Of a stretch of 64,000 bases of DNA, positions 1 to 7,226 are shown piece by piece (the first letter of the stretch is position 1; each line of letters begins with the position of its first letter). The position numbers were made by a program, and so were the translations under genes. A model generated the notes under the pieces. That model was not told the DNA's origin. It worked only from the letters and a program-made list of their open reading frames with translations, and ran no database searches. The stretch is taken from NCBI RefSeq assembly GCF_008180725.1, contig NZ_VTEV01000006.1, positions 131,409-195,408 of the forward strand. The letters are read 5' to 3'. Source of the DNA: Sutcliffiella horikoshii. GTDB taxonomy: Bacteria; Bacillota; Bacilli; Bacillales; Bacillaceae_I.

Positions 1-282
1 AAACTCTCTTGACCTATGGGCGCTTTGTTTTGAATTCTTTTGGTTGGCTTTTAGCCACTCTTTAGCTAGTTGTTCAAAGGTAATGGAACTTTGGGTAGGA
101 TCTGTAGTCAATCCAAATTCTGTGACATCTCTAATCTTTATTTCTAGTTTGTGCTTTGCTTCAGGTCGAGTCTTCCCACGAGCTGATAGCCTTTTCCGTT
201 TTCCTGTCACAGGATCCTTTGGAAGTTCCTCAAAACACTCCCAGGCTTTTCCCTTCTTTGTGTCTACCTTTCGACAGTACAT
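1..282 (-). CDS. int: Phage integrase (tyrosine recombinase), N-terminal part, cut by window edge
   Basis: Only the first 94 codons are present; the gene runs off the left edge. The ATG at 282 is preceded by AAGGAGTG. The protein opens with MYCRKVDTKKGKAWECFEEL and a basic stretch (TGKRKRLSARGKT), which matches the arm-DNA-binding domain of phage integrases. The start of the core-binding domain follows (SSITFEQLAKEWLKA, about residues 70-85). The catalytic domain is outside the window. It is the leftmost gene of the lysogeny module, next to the ImmA-like peptidase and the repressor on the same strand, so attL should lie just left of the window. The family is inferred from these N-terminal features and the context. 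Confidence 0.85.
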   Translation of the reverse strand, partial: MYCRKVDTKKGKAWECFEELPKDPVTGKRKRLSARGKTRPEAKHKLEIKIRDVTEFGLTTDPTQSSITFEQLAKEWLKANQKNSKQSAHRSREF

Positions 283-295
283 AAATAATCACTCC

Positions 296-757
296 TTATA
301 TGTCAAACCACTCCACAACGCCCAATGGATTAAAACATATGGTAACACCTTCAAAATCAATTACATCGCCATATTTGTCCTGGTACCGTTTTAGTGCAGC
401 CTCCACGAACTCCTCTGTCACACCGATATATTCAGCCAACTCGTATTTGTTTCTTATCCCTTTTTTATGTGCCTGTACAATTTTGGATAATGGAAACAGC
501 TTTTTATATGCCCATTGCCTTGCTCGTAGCTCTTGCTTTTTATTCTGAACACATGATTGATCTAGGATATTCCCGTAACTCGTGTGATAATGCCCCAGCT
601 CCTCTGCTAGGATGGTGAGCTTCTCTCTCTTGGTAGGAATGCCCTTATTAATCCAAATCACGTTGTCCGCTTGCAATCCTTTAATGTTTCGATTCAAAAC
701 CTTCTCATATATGTACACTTGCCCCTGGGCTTCCTCAAGTAACGTCTCATACTGCAT
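296..757 (-). CDS. ImmA/IrrE-family metallopeptidase
   Basis: A 153-residue protein with the motif AEELGHYHTS at about residues 51-60, the variant of HExxH seen in many phage ImmA/IrrE proteins. In ICEBs1 the ImmA peptidase cleaves the ImmR repressor after an SOS signal and so induces excision. Here the gene starts one base after the repressor stop codon (759-1091) on the same strand, behind a GGGG ribosome binding site, the usual repressor-antirepressor pairing. The role as protease of this repressor is inferred from position. The first His of the canonical motif is replaced by Glu. Confidence 0.8.
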   Translation of the reverse strand: MQYETLLEEAQGQVYIYEKVLNRNIKGLQADNVIWINKGIPTKREKLTILAEELGHYHTSYGNILDQSCVQNKKQELRARQWAYKKLFPLSKIVQAHKKGIRNKYELAEYIGVTEEFVEAALKRYQDKYGDVIDFEGVTICFNPLGVVEWFDI

Positions 758-758
758 G

Positions 759-1091
759 TCATTGCCCCTTTTGTGGATGGTCTTTTCTCTTCATTCTGAC
801 AAATTCTTTGAAACGTTCAATTTCCTCTAGTTCTTCTTCTGTCCACTCTTCACCCACATGGTGGGCTGCTACGGTTTCTATATCTACAATGTGCTTCTTG
901 TCAGTACGGCCTAAAAGGTAGTCGGTGGAGACTTGTAAATAATCAGCTACTTTTATAAGGTTACTTCCCTTTGGAGTATTTTTCTTCCAAGAATACAAAG
1001 TATTTTTCCCTAGACCAATCCTTTCTTCTAACACATTCACGGATATCCCTTGTTCATCACAAAGTTTTTTTAAACGATCAAACGCAGTCAT
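759..1091 (-). CDS. CI-like XRE-family repressor
   Basis: A 110-residue DNA-binding protein with an N-terminal helix-turn-helix: DRLKKLCDEQGISVNVLEER, then LGKNTLYSWKK and the typical end ADYLQVSTDYLLGR at about residues 48-62. The ATG at 1091 is chosen because family members begin with M-T-x-F-DRLKKL and AAGGA lies upstream; an ATG at 1109 with GGGAG is possible. The C-terminal part is acidic (EEWTEEELEEIERF). The gene is divergent from the early genes and faces a control region with repeated AAAACTAGTTTT sequences, its likely operators. It probably keeps the lytic genes silent. Confidence 0.85.
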   Translation of the reverse strand: MTAFDRLKKLCDEQGISVNVLEERIGLGKNTLYSWKKNTPKGSNLIKVADYLQVSTDYLLGRTDKKHIVDIETVAAHHVGEEWTEEELEEIERFKEFVRMKRKDHPQKGQ

Positions 1092-1125
1092 ATCAAAGCT
1101 TCCTTCCACTTCTCCCTATCCTACA

Positions 1126-1324
1126 TAAAAACTAGTTTTAAAAAACGTTTGACTTTTAAAACTAGCTTTAATATACTACAGGTAAGCTATTTAGTTAGCG
1201 AAAAAGACAACAAAAAAGCATAACCTATATAAATACAATTTGACGCTGGGGAGCAGATAAACTGTATATTAACGGGCTTTTAAAAGTCTTATTTAGCTAT
1301 GCTTTTATATTAAAACTAGTTTTA
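1126..1324. promoter_or_regulatory. Three copies of a TAAAACTAGTTTTA operator-like palindrome
   Basis: Near-identical sites sit at 1126-1140 (perfect palindrome AAAACTAGTTTT at 1128-1139), 1157-1170 (one mismatch, AGCTTT on the right) and 1311-1324 (perfect). The second and third are followed by ATATA. They lie between the divergent repressor gene and the early genes, so they are probable operators for the CI-like or Cro-like protein. The repeats are seen directly; the binding protein is inferred. Confidence 0.7.
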
Positions 1325-1358
1325 ATATATGTCAATACTTTTAGCTAATTAAATAGCT
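1185..1358. repeat. Second repeat family in the lysogeny control region
   Basis: The 15-mer AGCTATTTAGTTAGC at 1185-1199 recurs on the opposite strand as AGCTATTTAATTAGC at 1344-1358, with one base difference. The latter is also the centre of a near-palindrome at 1342-1359. This motif differs from the CTAG palindromes around it and may serve another regulator. Apart from these two repeat families, 1110-1430 shows no gene. Confidence 0.5.
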
Positions 1359-1430
1359 ATATTTGCCAATTAATGCGCTGTGGTACCGAGCCGATGACGG
1401 TACACAACAAGATGAATGGAGGTAAGAAAC

Positions 1431-1583
1431 TTGAAAGATATAAAAATTAACGTCGATTATTCAGCTATAGACGAAGTGAAAGAAAAAGTTGAAGAACTGG
1501 TTTCTCATTTAGAAAAAGCCAATTCATTGGCGGATGAATTGGCAGCAAAAGATATTTCGATATCAATATCAATTAATGATTAA
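1431..1583 (+). CDS. Small phage protein, unknown
   Basis: A 50-residue acidic, probably helical protein (DEVKEKVEELVSHLEKANSLADELAAKD). It starts at a TTG behind GGAGG (1419-1424) with good spacing, and it is the first rightward gene after the control region. The last 11 bases overlap the convergent zinc-ribbon gene. Its position suggests an early protein. No family is recognised. Confidence 0.55.
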   Translation: MKDIKINVDYSAIDEVKEKVEELVSHLEKANSLADELAAKDISISISIND

Positions 1584-1770
1584 CTTGAAGATCAATTTTG
1601 TTTTTACAGTAAGGACAAACATTAAGACCAGTTTTCATAGTAATGACTTTTTTACAGTGAGGGCATTCACGGTTAACCCCTGAATTACGGAGTTTATCTT
1701 CTGCAATTTTCTTAGCCTTTTGCATTATTTCTTTTTCAAGATTTTTATTCATTTTAATCTTTATAGACAT
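1573..1770 (-). CDS. Small zinc-ribbon protein
   Basis: A 65-residue protein with two CxxC pairs: CPHCKK near residue 37 and CPYCKN near residue 53, forming a likely four-cysteine zinc ribbon behind a basic helix. A very strong ribosome binding site (GGAGGTGAT) precedes the ATG at 1770. It is an isolated leftward gene among rightward early genes, suggesting separate transcription, perhaps in the lysogen. Function unknown. Confidence 0.65.
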   Translation of the reverse strand: MSIKIKMNKNLEKEIMQKAKKIAEDKLRNSGVNRECPHCKKVITMKTGLNVCPYCKNKIDLQVNH

Positions 1771-1844
1771 ACTCGATCACCTCCTTTCATCAATTCTAAG
1801 TTTACTAGAAAAAGATGGGAGTGAGAAGAAAGGAGAACTACAAC

Positions 1845-2027
1845 ATGACAGAAGAATTAGGAGCAAAAGTTCGTTCTGAACTATTCAAACGAAAAATGAG
1901 ACAAAAGCAATTAGCGGATTTACTTGGGATTTCAAATGCATACCTATCAGACATTATTAATGGTCGTAAGGATGGCCCAAAGGCTCAGGAACATGTAAAG
2001 CATATTCGTAAGATTTTATCTATCTAA
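1845..2027 (+). CDS. Cro-like XRE-family regulator
   Basis: A 60-residue protein that is almost entirely one helix-turn-helix domain (RSELFKRKMRQKQLADLLGI, then SNAYLSDIINGR). The ATG at 1845 follows AAGGAG; an upstream in-frame start at 1815 has no comparable site. As the first regulator of the rightward early operon, opposite the CI-like gene, it fits a Cro role. The following gene begins 14 bases downstream. Confidence 0.75.
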   Translation: MTEELGAKVRSELFKRKMRQKQLADLLGISNAYLSDIINGRKDGPKAQEHVKHIRKILSI

Positions 2028-2041
2028 GGAGGGGGGAACAG

Positions 2042-2311
2042 TTGATTAATGTTCAGATAAATGAACAAGAAGTAAGACAACTATATTTTCAGAAGCTAGA
2101 AGAAAAAATGATGGAAATCGATGCAGAACTTATTTTCTGGGATAGCAAAGAACTCATGAGAAGAACCTGCTTGTCTTGGAATAACATACAAGAAAAATTC
2201 TTTTATGATCCTCGCTTCCCAAAACATAAAGTTGGCCAGAAATGGATGTTCCCTGCGAAACAAACAAGGGACTTCTTACTAACCTGGCTTTCCGAACAAC
2301 CAACCAATTAG
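2042..2311 (+). CDS. DUF771-family phage protein
   Basis: An 89-residue protein starting at TTG 2042 behind AAGGAGGGGGG. The pattern (FWDSKELMRRTCLSWNNIQEKFFYDPRFPKH then VGQKWMFPAKQTRDFLLTWL) is that of DUF771 proteins, small phage proteins with an excisionase- or MerR-like winged fold that sit after Cro in many Firmicutes prophages. Binding to DNA is inferred from the fold. The family assignment rests on the pattern only. Confidence 0.6.
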   Translation: MINVQINEQEVRQLYFQKLEEKMMEIDAELIFWDSKELMRRTCLSWNNIQEKFFYDPRFPKHKVGQKWMFPAKQTRDFLLTWLSEQPTN

Positions 2312-2321
2312 GAGGATGTAT

Positions 2322-2459
2322 ATGACTGATAAACAAAAAGATGCCCCGGTGGCAGCCGAGGCATTAAACAATCATATTCCTTGTAAAGCGTGCCTGAAGT
2401 TAATTGTTAAAACAGATAATTATTGCAGTTGGTGTGGAATAACTAACCAACCAAATTAG
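2322..2459 (+). CDS. Small CxxC protein sharing its leader with the next gene
   Basis: A 45-residue protein (begins MTDKQKDAPVAAEAL) with CKAC and CSWC pairs, a possible zinc ribbon. A GGAGG site precedes the ATG. The ribosome binding site and first 14 codons are nearly identical to those of the following gene (2470-2763), a sign of a local duplication. Function unknown. Confidence 0.55.
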   Translation: MTDKQKDAPVAAEALNNHIPCKACLKLIVKTDNYCSWCGITNQPN

Positions 2460-2469
2460 GAGGATTAAT

Positions 2470-2763
2470 ATGACTCATAAACAAAAAGACGCCACGGTGG
2501 CAGCCGAGGCATCTTACGAAAATAAACTAGAAAAATTTTTACCTACATCACAAGAAATGGAGAACATGAACCTTTCTCAATTTGAAGAATGGGTTGACAT
2601 TGCTATTCTCAAGATTCCTGAAAGAGAAATTTCAAGAAATCCGTTACTCCATTTGCAAAAACAAATTGTTCGAACTTTAGAGGATACTTTATCCACAGAA
2701 CAACAAAAAGAAACAAAAGTTTATGAAAGTATCAAGTTGTATTACAAGATTACTAATCGTTGA
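2470..2763 (+). CDS. Phage protein, unknown; duplicated N-terminus
   Basis: A 97-residue protein that begins MTHKQKDATVAAEA, matching the start of the gene upstream, then diverges into an acidic helical region (SQEMENMNLSQFEEWVDIAI). GGAGG precedes the ATG at 2470. Its end overlaps the convergent gene 2753-3268 by 11 bases. No family is recognised. Confidence 0.55.
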   Translation: MTHKQKDATVAAEASYENKLEKFLPTSQEMENMNLSQFEEWVDIAILKIPEREISRNPLLHLQKQIVRTLEDTLSTEQQKETKVYESIKLYYKITNR

Positions 2764-3268
2764 TTTCAACTATTGAAATTAATTTAATCAACTCATCTTT
2801 CAAATAAATAAAAGGTAGTTCTAGAGTATTATCAATTTTCCTTGCGTTATGAAGATACGGGAAAATTGAGGAATCTTCATTATCCACCTCTGACGAACTA
2901 AGTAGCCAAAGCAAGGTATCAAAAAGTAATGGTAAATCGCTTATTGACTTAAAAGGATTACTAAAATAATGATAACCTTCACTTCCTTTTGTAGCCTCAG
3001 TATAAGCTTTCCATATCTTAGAGAGTGTAGGTACAGCATTAGATCCTGTGACCGAAAAATTATTAACTTCAACGTCACCAGCGTTGTCAATGTAATACTG
3101 AAAGACTTTTGAACCTTCCATTCTTACAAAATCGCCATACCAGTAAGAATCATTAATTTCTACCACGAGTTTCAAGTTCTTTTTGTATAACAATGGGTAA
3201 TCACTATTTAATGTTATACGTTTCAATATAAAGTCTATTGATTGCAGTTGTTGTATTGATAGATTCAT
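2753..3268 (-). CDS. Unknown protein, leftward cargo gene in the early region
   Basis: A 171-residue soluble protein without recognisable domains (LSIQQLQSIDFILKRI; DSYWYGDFVRMEGSKVF; ends DELIKLISIVEIND). The ATG at 3268 has GGAGGTG at ideal distance; a GTG at 3277 lies inside that site. It is transcribed against the early operon, which is typical of an independently expressed lysogen gene, for example superinfection immunity. That role is only inferred from orientation. Confidence 0.5.
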   Translation of the reverse strand: MNLSIQQLQSIDFILKRITLNSDYPLLYKKNLKLVVEINDSYWYGDFVRMEGSKVFQYYIDNAGDVEVNNFSVTGSNAVPTLSKIWKAYTEATKGSEGYHYFSNPFKSISDLPLLFDTLLWLLSSSEVDNEDSSIFPYLHNARKIDNTLELPFIYLKDELIKLISIVEIND

Positions 3269-3385
3269 TTCTATCACCTCCTCCCCAAGAAAATTATACC
3301 AAAAGGGGGAGACAAGGAGGGAAATGTTTTCAAGATACTGGATTTTATCATTTTAGAAATTGGATATCCAAAGGAGGGAATAACG

Positions 3386-3607
3386 ATGCCAGTGAAACCT
3401 AAAGAAGTGGAAGAAGTTAGTTTTAATCAATTATTTAGAAATGAGTTTCAATCACTCTCCACCGAAGAACAAAGCTCTGTTGCTGCTTACATCATTGGTG
3501 TAATGGAAAGCATGTTCGATTATCGAGGAGAGAAAAGCATATCAAAGGAAAATTTACATCATTGGTTTGAAAAAGCAATTGCTCACTCTAAGAGGAATCG
3601 ATTATGA
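3386..3607 (+). CDS. Small phage protein, unknown
   Basis: A 73-residue protein with strong AAAGGAGGG upstream of ATG 3386 (begins MPVKPKEVEEVSFNQLF, ends HSKRNRL). Its TGA overlaps the ATG of the next gene, so it opens a translationally coupled set of three small genes. No domain is recognised. Confidence 0.55.
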   Translation: MPVKPKEVEEVSFNQLFRNEFQSLSTEEQSSVAAYIIGVMESMFDYRGEKSISKENLHHWFEKAIAHSKRNRL

Positions 3608-3771
3608 ACAATCATTTAGTTTTAATGATCCGACAGCTGCAGAACCAACTAGTGGACCTCTACTCCGGAATTAATTCTGGGGACAGCGATTTGGAACAAG
3701 TAAAGCTAGAACTAGAAACAATGATTCTATCGATTGATCGCAATAACCCTGCATATGATTTTGAAGAATGA
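3604..3771 (+). CDS. Small coupled phage protein, unknown
   Basis: A 55-residue protein, probably helical (LVLMIRQLQNQLVDLYSGI). Start and stop overlap both neighbours in ATGA style, which supports that it is translated. No family is recognised. Confidence 0.5.
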   Translation: MNNHLVLMIRQLQNQLVDLYSGINSGDSDLEQVKLELETMILSIDRNNPAYDFEE

Positions 3772-3863
3772 GCGTCAAAGTGCTTATTATGCTTTTACTG
3801 GTTGCATCCACAGGGACACTGGGACTTACTTATCTCATATATAAGGTTGATAGACAGGGCTAA
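3768..3863 (+). CDS. 31-residue membrane peptide
   Basis: A short product whose ATG overlaps the stop of the preceding gene. Residues 4-23 (KVLIMLLLVASTGTLGLTYL) form one hydrophobic segment followed by a basic tail (IYKVDRQG), so it would be a single-span membrane peptide. A larger frame that overlaps this region (3802-4002) lacks a ribosome binding site. Confidence 0.45.
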   Translation: MSVKVLIMLLLVASTGTLGLTYLIYKVDRQG

Positions 3864-3989
3864 CCACCCTACTTTTTTTACCCTTCGTGGCGAAAATTGT
3901 AAGTTCTTAGTGGAGAACAGAGTCGGAATTTATAAGAAACAATTAATCTTGTCGCTTTACGAAAAGAGAATGTCGAGAGGAGAGGGATT

Positions 3990-4778
3990 ATGGATAACTT
4001 GAAAGTGATTGTTAACGAGTTTTTTCCGGTGTATGAGAGTGATACTGGTGCGCGATTAGTAAATGCTAGAGATCTTCACACTCAGCTAGTAGTAGGGAAG
4101 GATTTTACAAATTGGATTAAAGGCAGAATTGAGAAATATGGCTTTGTTGATAAAGAAGACTATTTTCTAACGGTCATCAAAACTGGCGAGCGTAAAAATG
4201 TTCTCAAACATGAGTATTGGATAAGGCTAGATACGGCCAAAGAATTAGCCATGGTCCAGAACAACGAAATGGGTCGAGCCATCAGGAAGTATTTTATCGA
4301 AGTAGAAAAACGTTTTAAAGAATCTCAACCTAAGACACAAGCAGAAATGCTCCTGCAGTATGCAGAGCAAATGGTGAGAAATGAACGAGAGAACGCAGAA
4401 CGAGATCAGAAAATCCGACAGCTAGAAACAGGCGTTGAAACCCTAGCACAAAATTTAACCGCGGTGCCTGACCATCGGAAAGTGATAGACAATGTGAATG
4501 AATATGCCAGGTGGACAAGGGTTGGTCATAACGAAGTATACAACAGCATTTACTCCATCTTAAAAGCTCAGCACGGCATCGATGTAAAAGCGAGAGTGGA
4601 GAACGAAAGACGCAAGCTTAACGCTGAATACTATCAACGGACCGGAAAGCTTTATGCAGAATCAACTCTCAAGCAAAAGGTGAATGGTATAGACGTTATG
4701 GTCCGCATGTCCTGGCTGGACAAATTCAATCAGATCCTTGCCGGGTTCCTAACGAAAGCGAAGGTGCCAACAACATGA
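3990..4778 (+). CDS. AntA/AntB-type phage antirepressor with ORF6C-like C-terminus
   Basis: A 262-residue protein. Residues about 10-110 carry the AntA/AntB pattern (GARLVNARDLHTQLVVGKDF, KEDYFLTVIKTGERKN, YWIRLDTAKELAMVQ, ARKYF-like end). A coiled linker (residues 115-145) leads to an ORF6C-like domain (DNVNEYARWTRVGHNEVYNSIYSIL then YQRTGKLYAESTLKQKV). Such proteins counter repressors or regulate lysis-lysogeny. Its stop overlaps the next start (ATGA). GAGAGGAG precedes the ATG. Confidence 0.85.
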   Translation: MDNLKVIVNEFFPVYESDTGARLVNARDLHTQLVVGKDFTNWIKGRIEKYGFVDKEDYFLTVIKTGERKNVLKHEYWIRLDTAKELAMVQNNEMGRAIRKYFIEVEKRFKESQPKTQAEMLLQYAEQMVRNERENAERDQKIRQLETGVETLAQNLTAVPDHRKVIDNVNEYARWTRVGHNEVYNSIYSILKAQHGIDVKARVENERRKLNAEYYQRTGKLYAESTLKQKVNGIDVMVRMSWLDKFNQILAGFLTKAKVPTT

Positions 4779-5062
4779 ACTTACATACAAAGGTGCACCC
4801 AAACGATTTAAGACAGGCTATCAATTTATATGAATGTTGTTTCAGCTGCTTGAACAGAGCTCGAATGGAAATGTATCGAGAGAACCTGGACGAAAGTGAA
4901 CGATGGATGATTGAATTCCAGCGATGTAAAAAAGAACTGGATCAACTGATGGAAAAAAAGAATTTGAAAGACCGTATGGAGAAATTGGTTAAGGATATGC
5001 AAGAACAAGGTTATAAGGTTGAAATCCAAGTATGGAAAGGGAGAAGTGAATATGCAAATTAG
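4775..5062 (+). CDS. Phage protein, unknown
   Basis: A 95-residue, charged and probably helical protein (NLYECCFSCLNRARMEMYRE, KKELDQLMEKKNLKDRMEKL). It is coupled to the antirepressor by an ATGA overlap and its end overlaps the next small gene by 11 bases. No family is recognised. Confidence 0.55.
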   Translation: MNLHTKVHPNDLRQAINLYECCFSCLNRARMEMYRENLDESERWMIEFQRCKKELDQLMEKKNLKDRMEKLVKDMQEQGYKVEIQVWKGRSEYAN

Positions 5063-5192
5063 TAAAGAGCTTTTGAATTATGTAGCCGATGGGGATGCTC
5101 ATATCAAATTGGAGGCAGTCAAGCATTCTACGAATCTACGGGAGATAGTAACAGTCGGGTATATGGTGGACCACTATAAAAAAGAGGATTAA
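5052..5192 (+). CDS. 46-residue phage protein, unknown
   Basis: Begins MQISKELLNYVADGDAHIKL. A GGGAGAAG site inside the previous gene gives a good start at ATG 5052. The product is small and mixed in charge, with no recognised domain. The early operon pauses after it for about 200 bases. Confidence 0.5.
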   Translation: MQISKELLNYVADGDAHIKLEAVKHSTNLREIVTVGYMVDHYKKED

Positions 5193-5197
5193 AAAAT

Positions 5198-5233
5198 GAG
5201 CAGCTAGTGCGTCCAACACTTTAACAGCTGCTC
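5198..5233 (+). other. Two-part RNA hairpin between early genes
   Basis: GAGCAGCT (5198-5205) pairs with AGCTGCTC (5226-5233), and inside it AGTG (5206-5209) pairs with CACT (5217-5220), leaving a seven-base loop CGTCCAA and a bulge of five bases. There is no T-run after it, so it does not look like a terminator. It may be a processing or regulatory element. 5193-5393 holds no other clear feature. Confidence 0.4.
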
Positions 5234-5393
5234 GGGAATAAAGGAATGTGTTTATCCTAGCATAAAATTTATGCTCCGGCAATTTCTGATGTGCCGGGCT
5301 GAGTATGAGGTCTTTGTTCCCCCCTTTTCAAAGCCTTCCTTGTACTTGGCCCGGTGCACCAGAAGCACCAATCGCATAGGAAGGAGGTTAAGG

Positions 5394-5591
5394 ATGGAAC
5401 ATCCGACAGTAACAAAATTGCAGAAAGAAGGACTTCCAGAAAGCAAGATTTATGGTACCGATGCTTGTGGGGATGAAGTATTTGAAGGAGATTACATCCT
5501 AGAGCATGAGGGCGAAATAATCCTAGAGTGCAATGCGTTGGATTACCTAGTGGACATTCTAGGAGCAGAAAGAAAGACGGCGGGAAAATAA
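5394..5591 (+). CDS. YqaI-like small phage protein
   Basis: A 65-residue protein starting at ATG 5394 behind AAGGAGG. The pattern (HPTVTKLQKEGLPESKIYG, then DEVFEGDYILEHEGEIIL and LVDILGAE) resembles B. subtilis skin-element YqaI, which lies just before the recombination genes yqaJ-yqaK; here it also precedes recombination genes. The similarity is from memory of the pattern, so the name is tentative. Biochemical function is unknown. Confidence 0.5.
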   Translation: MEHPTVTKLQKEGLPESKIYGTDACGDEVFEGDYILEHEGEIILECNALDYLVDILGAERKTAGK

Positions 5592-5593
5592 AA

Positions 5594-5649
5594 GATCCGT
5601 GCTGGAACACGGATCCACTAAAGGGGGTTGAACCTAGTAGGTTAACCCC
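5594..5649 (+). other. Two consecutive hairpins upstream of the recombination operon
   Basis: GATCCGTG (5594-5601) pairs with CACGGATC (5608-5615) around a six-base loop. Then GGGGTTGAAC (5624-5633) pairs with GTTAACCCC (5641-5649) with one bulged base. No T-run follows. They separate the early regulators from the SbcC-like gene and could act on RNA stability or attenuation. Confidence 0.4.
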
Positions 5650-5690
5650 ATGATATCGAGTTTATGCCTAAAAATCAATGGGAGGTAAGT

Positions 5691-7226
5691 ATGAAACAAG
5701 TAACATTTATCAAATTAGAATTAACTAATTTTAAAAACCATGCCTCATTAAAGGTGAAATTCAGCGACATCACAAACATTCGTGGAAAGAATGGAGCAGG
5801 TAAATCTTCTATAGGTGATGCCATTACCTGGTGCCTGTATGGGAAGGATGTAATGGGCTCTAAATTAGAGCCGCAGCCAATTGGAACGGATTTAGAAACG
5901 AAAGTGGAATTGCTCCTGCAAGTAGATGGTAAGCAATACCTCTTAGGTCGTAGCCAAAAGAAAACGGCCAAGTATTACATTAACGAAGTTCCAGAGAAAG
6001 CGACTGTTTTTAAAGAGTTTATGGATTCTATATTGGATGAGAAAGTGCTCTTCTCTTTATTCACACCAAGCTTCTTTCCTTCCCAAAAGTGGACAGAGCA
6101 ACGCGAACAGTTGCTCCAATACATCAGCGAACCATTGAACAAAGAAGTATTAGCCGGGATGACGGAGGTCGAGAGAGAAACGCTTGAGGAAAGTTTAAAA
6201 AAGCATTCATTAGATGACTTGGAAAAGCTGAATAAAGATAAAAAGCGTCAACTAGATGTTACCTATGAGCGAGCAGCTGAACGTTACCTCACCTTGAAAG
6301 AGCAATTAGAACAAGTATCTGCTGAAAACGTAGATGTGGCAGCCATTCAAAAAGAATTGGCTCCTTTAAATTCTAAAAGAACTGAGATAGAAGAGGAAAT
6401 CGACACTATTTATCAAAGAAAAAGTGCCCGTGGGCGCATTGAACATCAAATAGAATCCTTGGAAGAACGTATTGAAAGACAAAAATCTGTTGTACAAGGT
6501 ATTAAAAGTGAAGAAATTCAGGAAGCATGCCAAACATGCGGCCAAGCCCTTGATGAAAAGTCCATCAGCCAAGTGAAAGAAAATAGACAGGCTCGATTTG
6601 ATAAAGAAGTTTCAACCGGAAAAGAGTTAATAGAAAAATTAAATGTATTGAAAGAATCACTCGGAGCTATGCCGGCCCCAGAAGATATAGACCGTACAGA
6701 ACTTAACGAAATAGACGAGAAGATTGTGAGTTTACAAGTAAAGCTGAATGTTGTTGGCAGAGTGGAGCAACTTAAACAGGATGTATTGGCTGCTGAATCC
6801 CATAAAGAAAAACTTCGTAAGGATCGAAACACATCTATCAGCATTCTGGATGCCATTAAATCATTCCGGTCTGTCCGTTCGGAGCTGATGGTGAACAAAG
6901 TAGATGCACTCTTTACCAAGATTTCTGTGAAGCTTTATGAACAACTTAAGAATGGTGAGGAAAAGGCAACATTTGAAATCGAAATGGACAGCAAACCATA
7001 CAGCAAGCTCTCTACCGCAGAGAAGATAATAGCAGGGTTGGAACTTATAGAGGTCCTATCCAGCCAGTCGCAAGTAATTGCACCGTGCTTTGTGGATAAT
7101 GCTGAGTCTATTCTCCACTTCACCTCTCCTCCTGGCCAGCTGATCGTTGCGAGAGTGGTAGATGAAGAGTTTAGTATAAATACAGTTTCTTTGAAGGGAG
7201 AATCTTCAGTTGACTCACATAACTAA
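5691..7226 (+). CDS. SbcC/RecN-like AAA ATPase of the phage recombination module
   Basis: A 511-residue SMC-like protein: Walker A GKNGAGKSS at residues 32-40, long coiled coil (about 150-420), a zinc-hook-like CQTC at about 280-283, and a C-terminal STAEKIIAGLELIEVL plus VDNAES segment equivalent to the signature and Walker B region. The ATG at 5691 has GGGAGG; an earlier ATG at 5664 has no site. It heads the operon that contains the Bet single-strand annealing protein, so it probably acts with it in end processing, in place of the YqaJ-type exonuclease. It is shorter than cellular SbcC (about 1000 residues). Confidence 0.75.
   Translation: MKQVTFIKLELTNFKNHASLKVKFSDITNIRGKNGAGKSSIGDAITWCLYGKDVMGSKLEPQPIGTDLETKVELLLQVDGKQYLLGRSQKKTAKYYINEVPEKATVFKEFMDSILDEKVLFSLFTPSFFPSQKWTEQREQLLQYISEPLNKEVLAGMTEVERETLEESLKKHSLDDLEKLNKDKKRQLDVTYERAAERYLTLKEQLEQVSAENVDVAAIQKELAPLNSKRTEIEEEIDTIYQRKSARGRIEHQIESLEERIERQKSVVQGIKSEEIQEACQTCGQALDEKSISQVKENRQARFDKEVSTGKELIEKLNVLKESLGAMPAPEDIDRTELNEIDEKIVSLQVKLNVVGRVEQLKQDVLAAESHKEKLRKDRNTSISILDAIKSFRSVRSELMVNKVDALFTKISVKLYEQLKNGEEKATFEIEMDSKPYSKLSTAEKIIAGLELIEVLSSQSQVIAPCFVDNAESILHFTSPPGQLIVARVVDEEFSINTVSLKGESSVDSHN

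Noticed and set aside
3802-4002. A 66-residue open frame before the antirepressor
   Set aside because: No ribosome binding site and no coding pattern; the coupled 31-residue membrane peptide (3768-3863) in another frame explains the region better.
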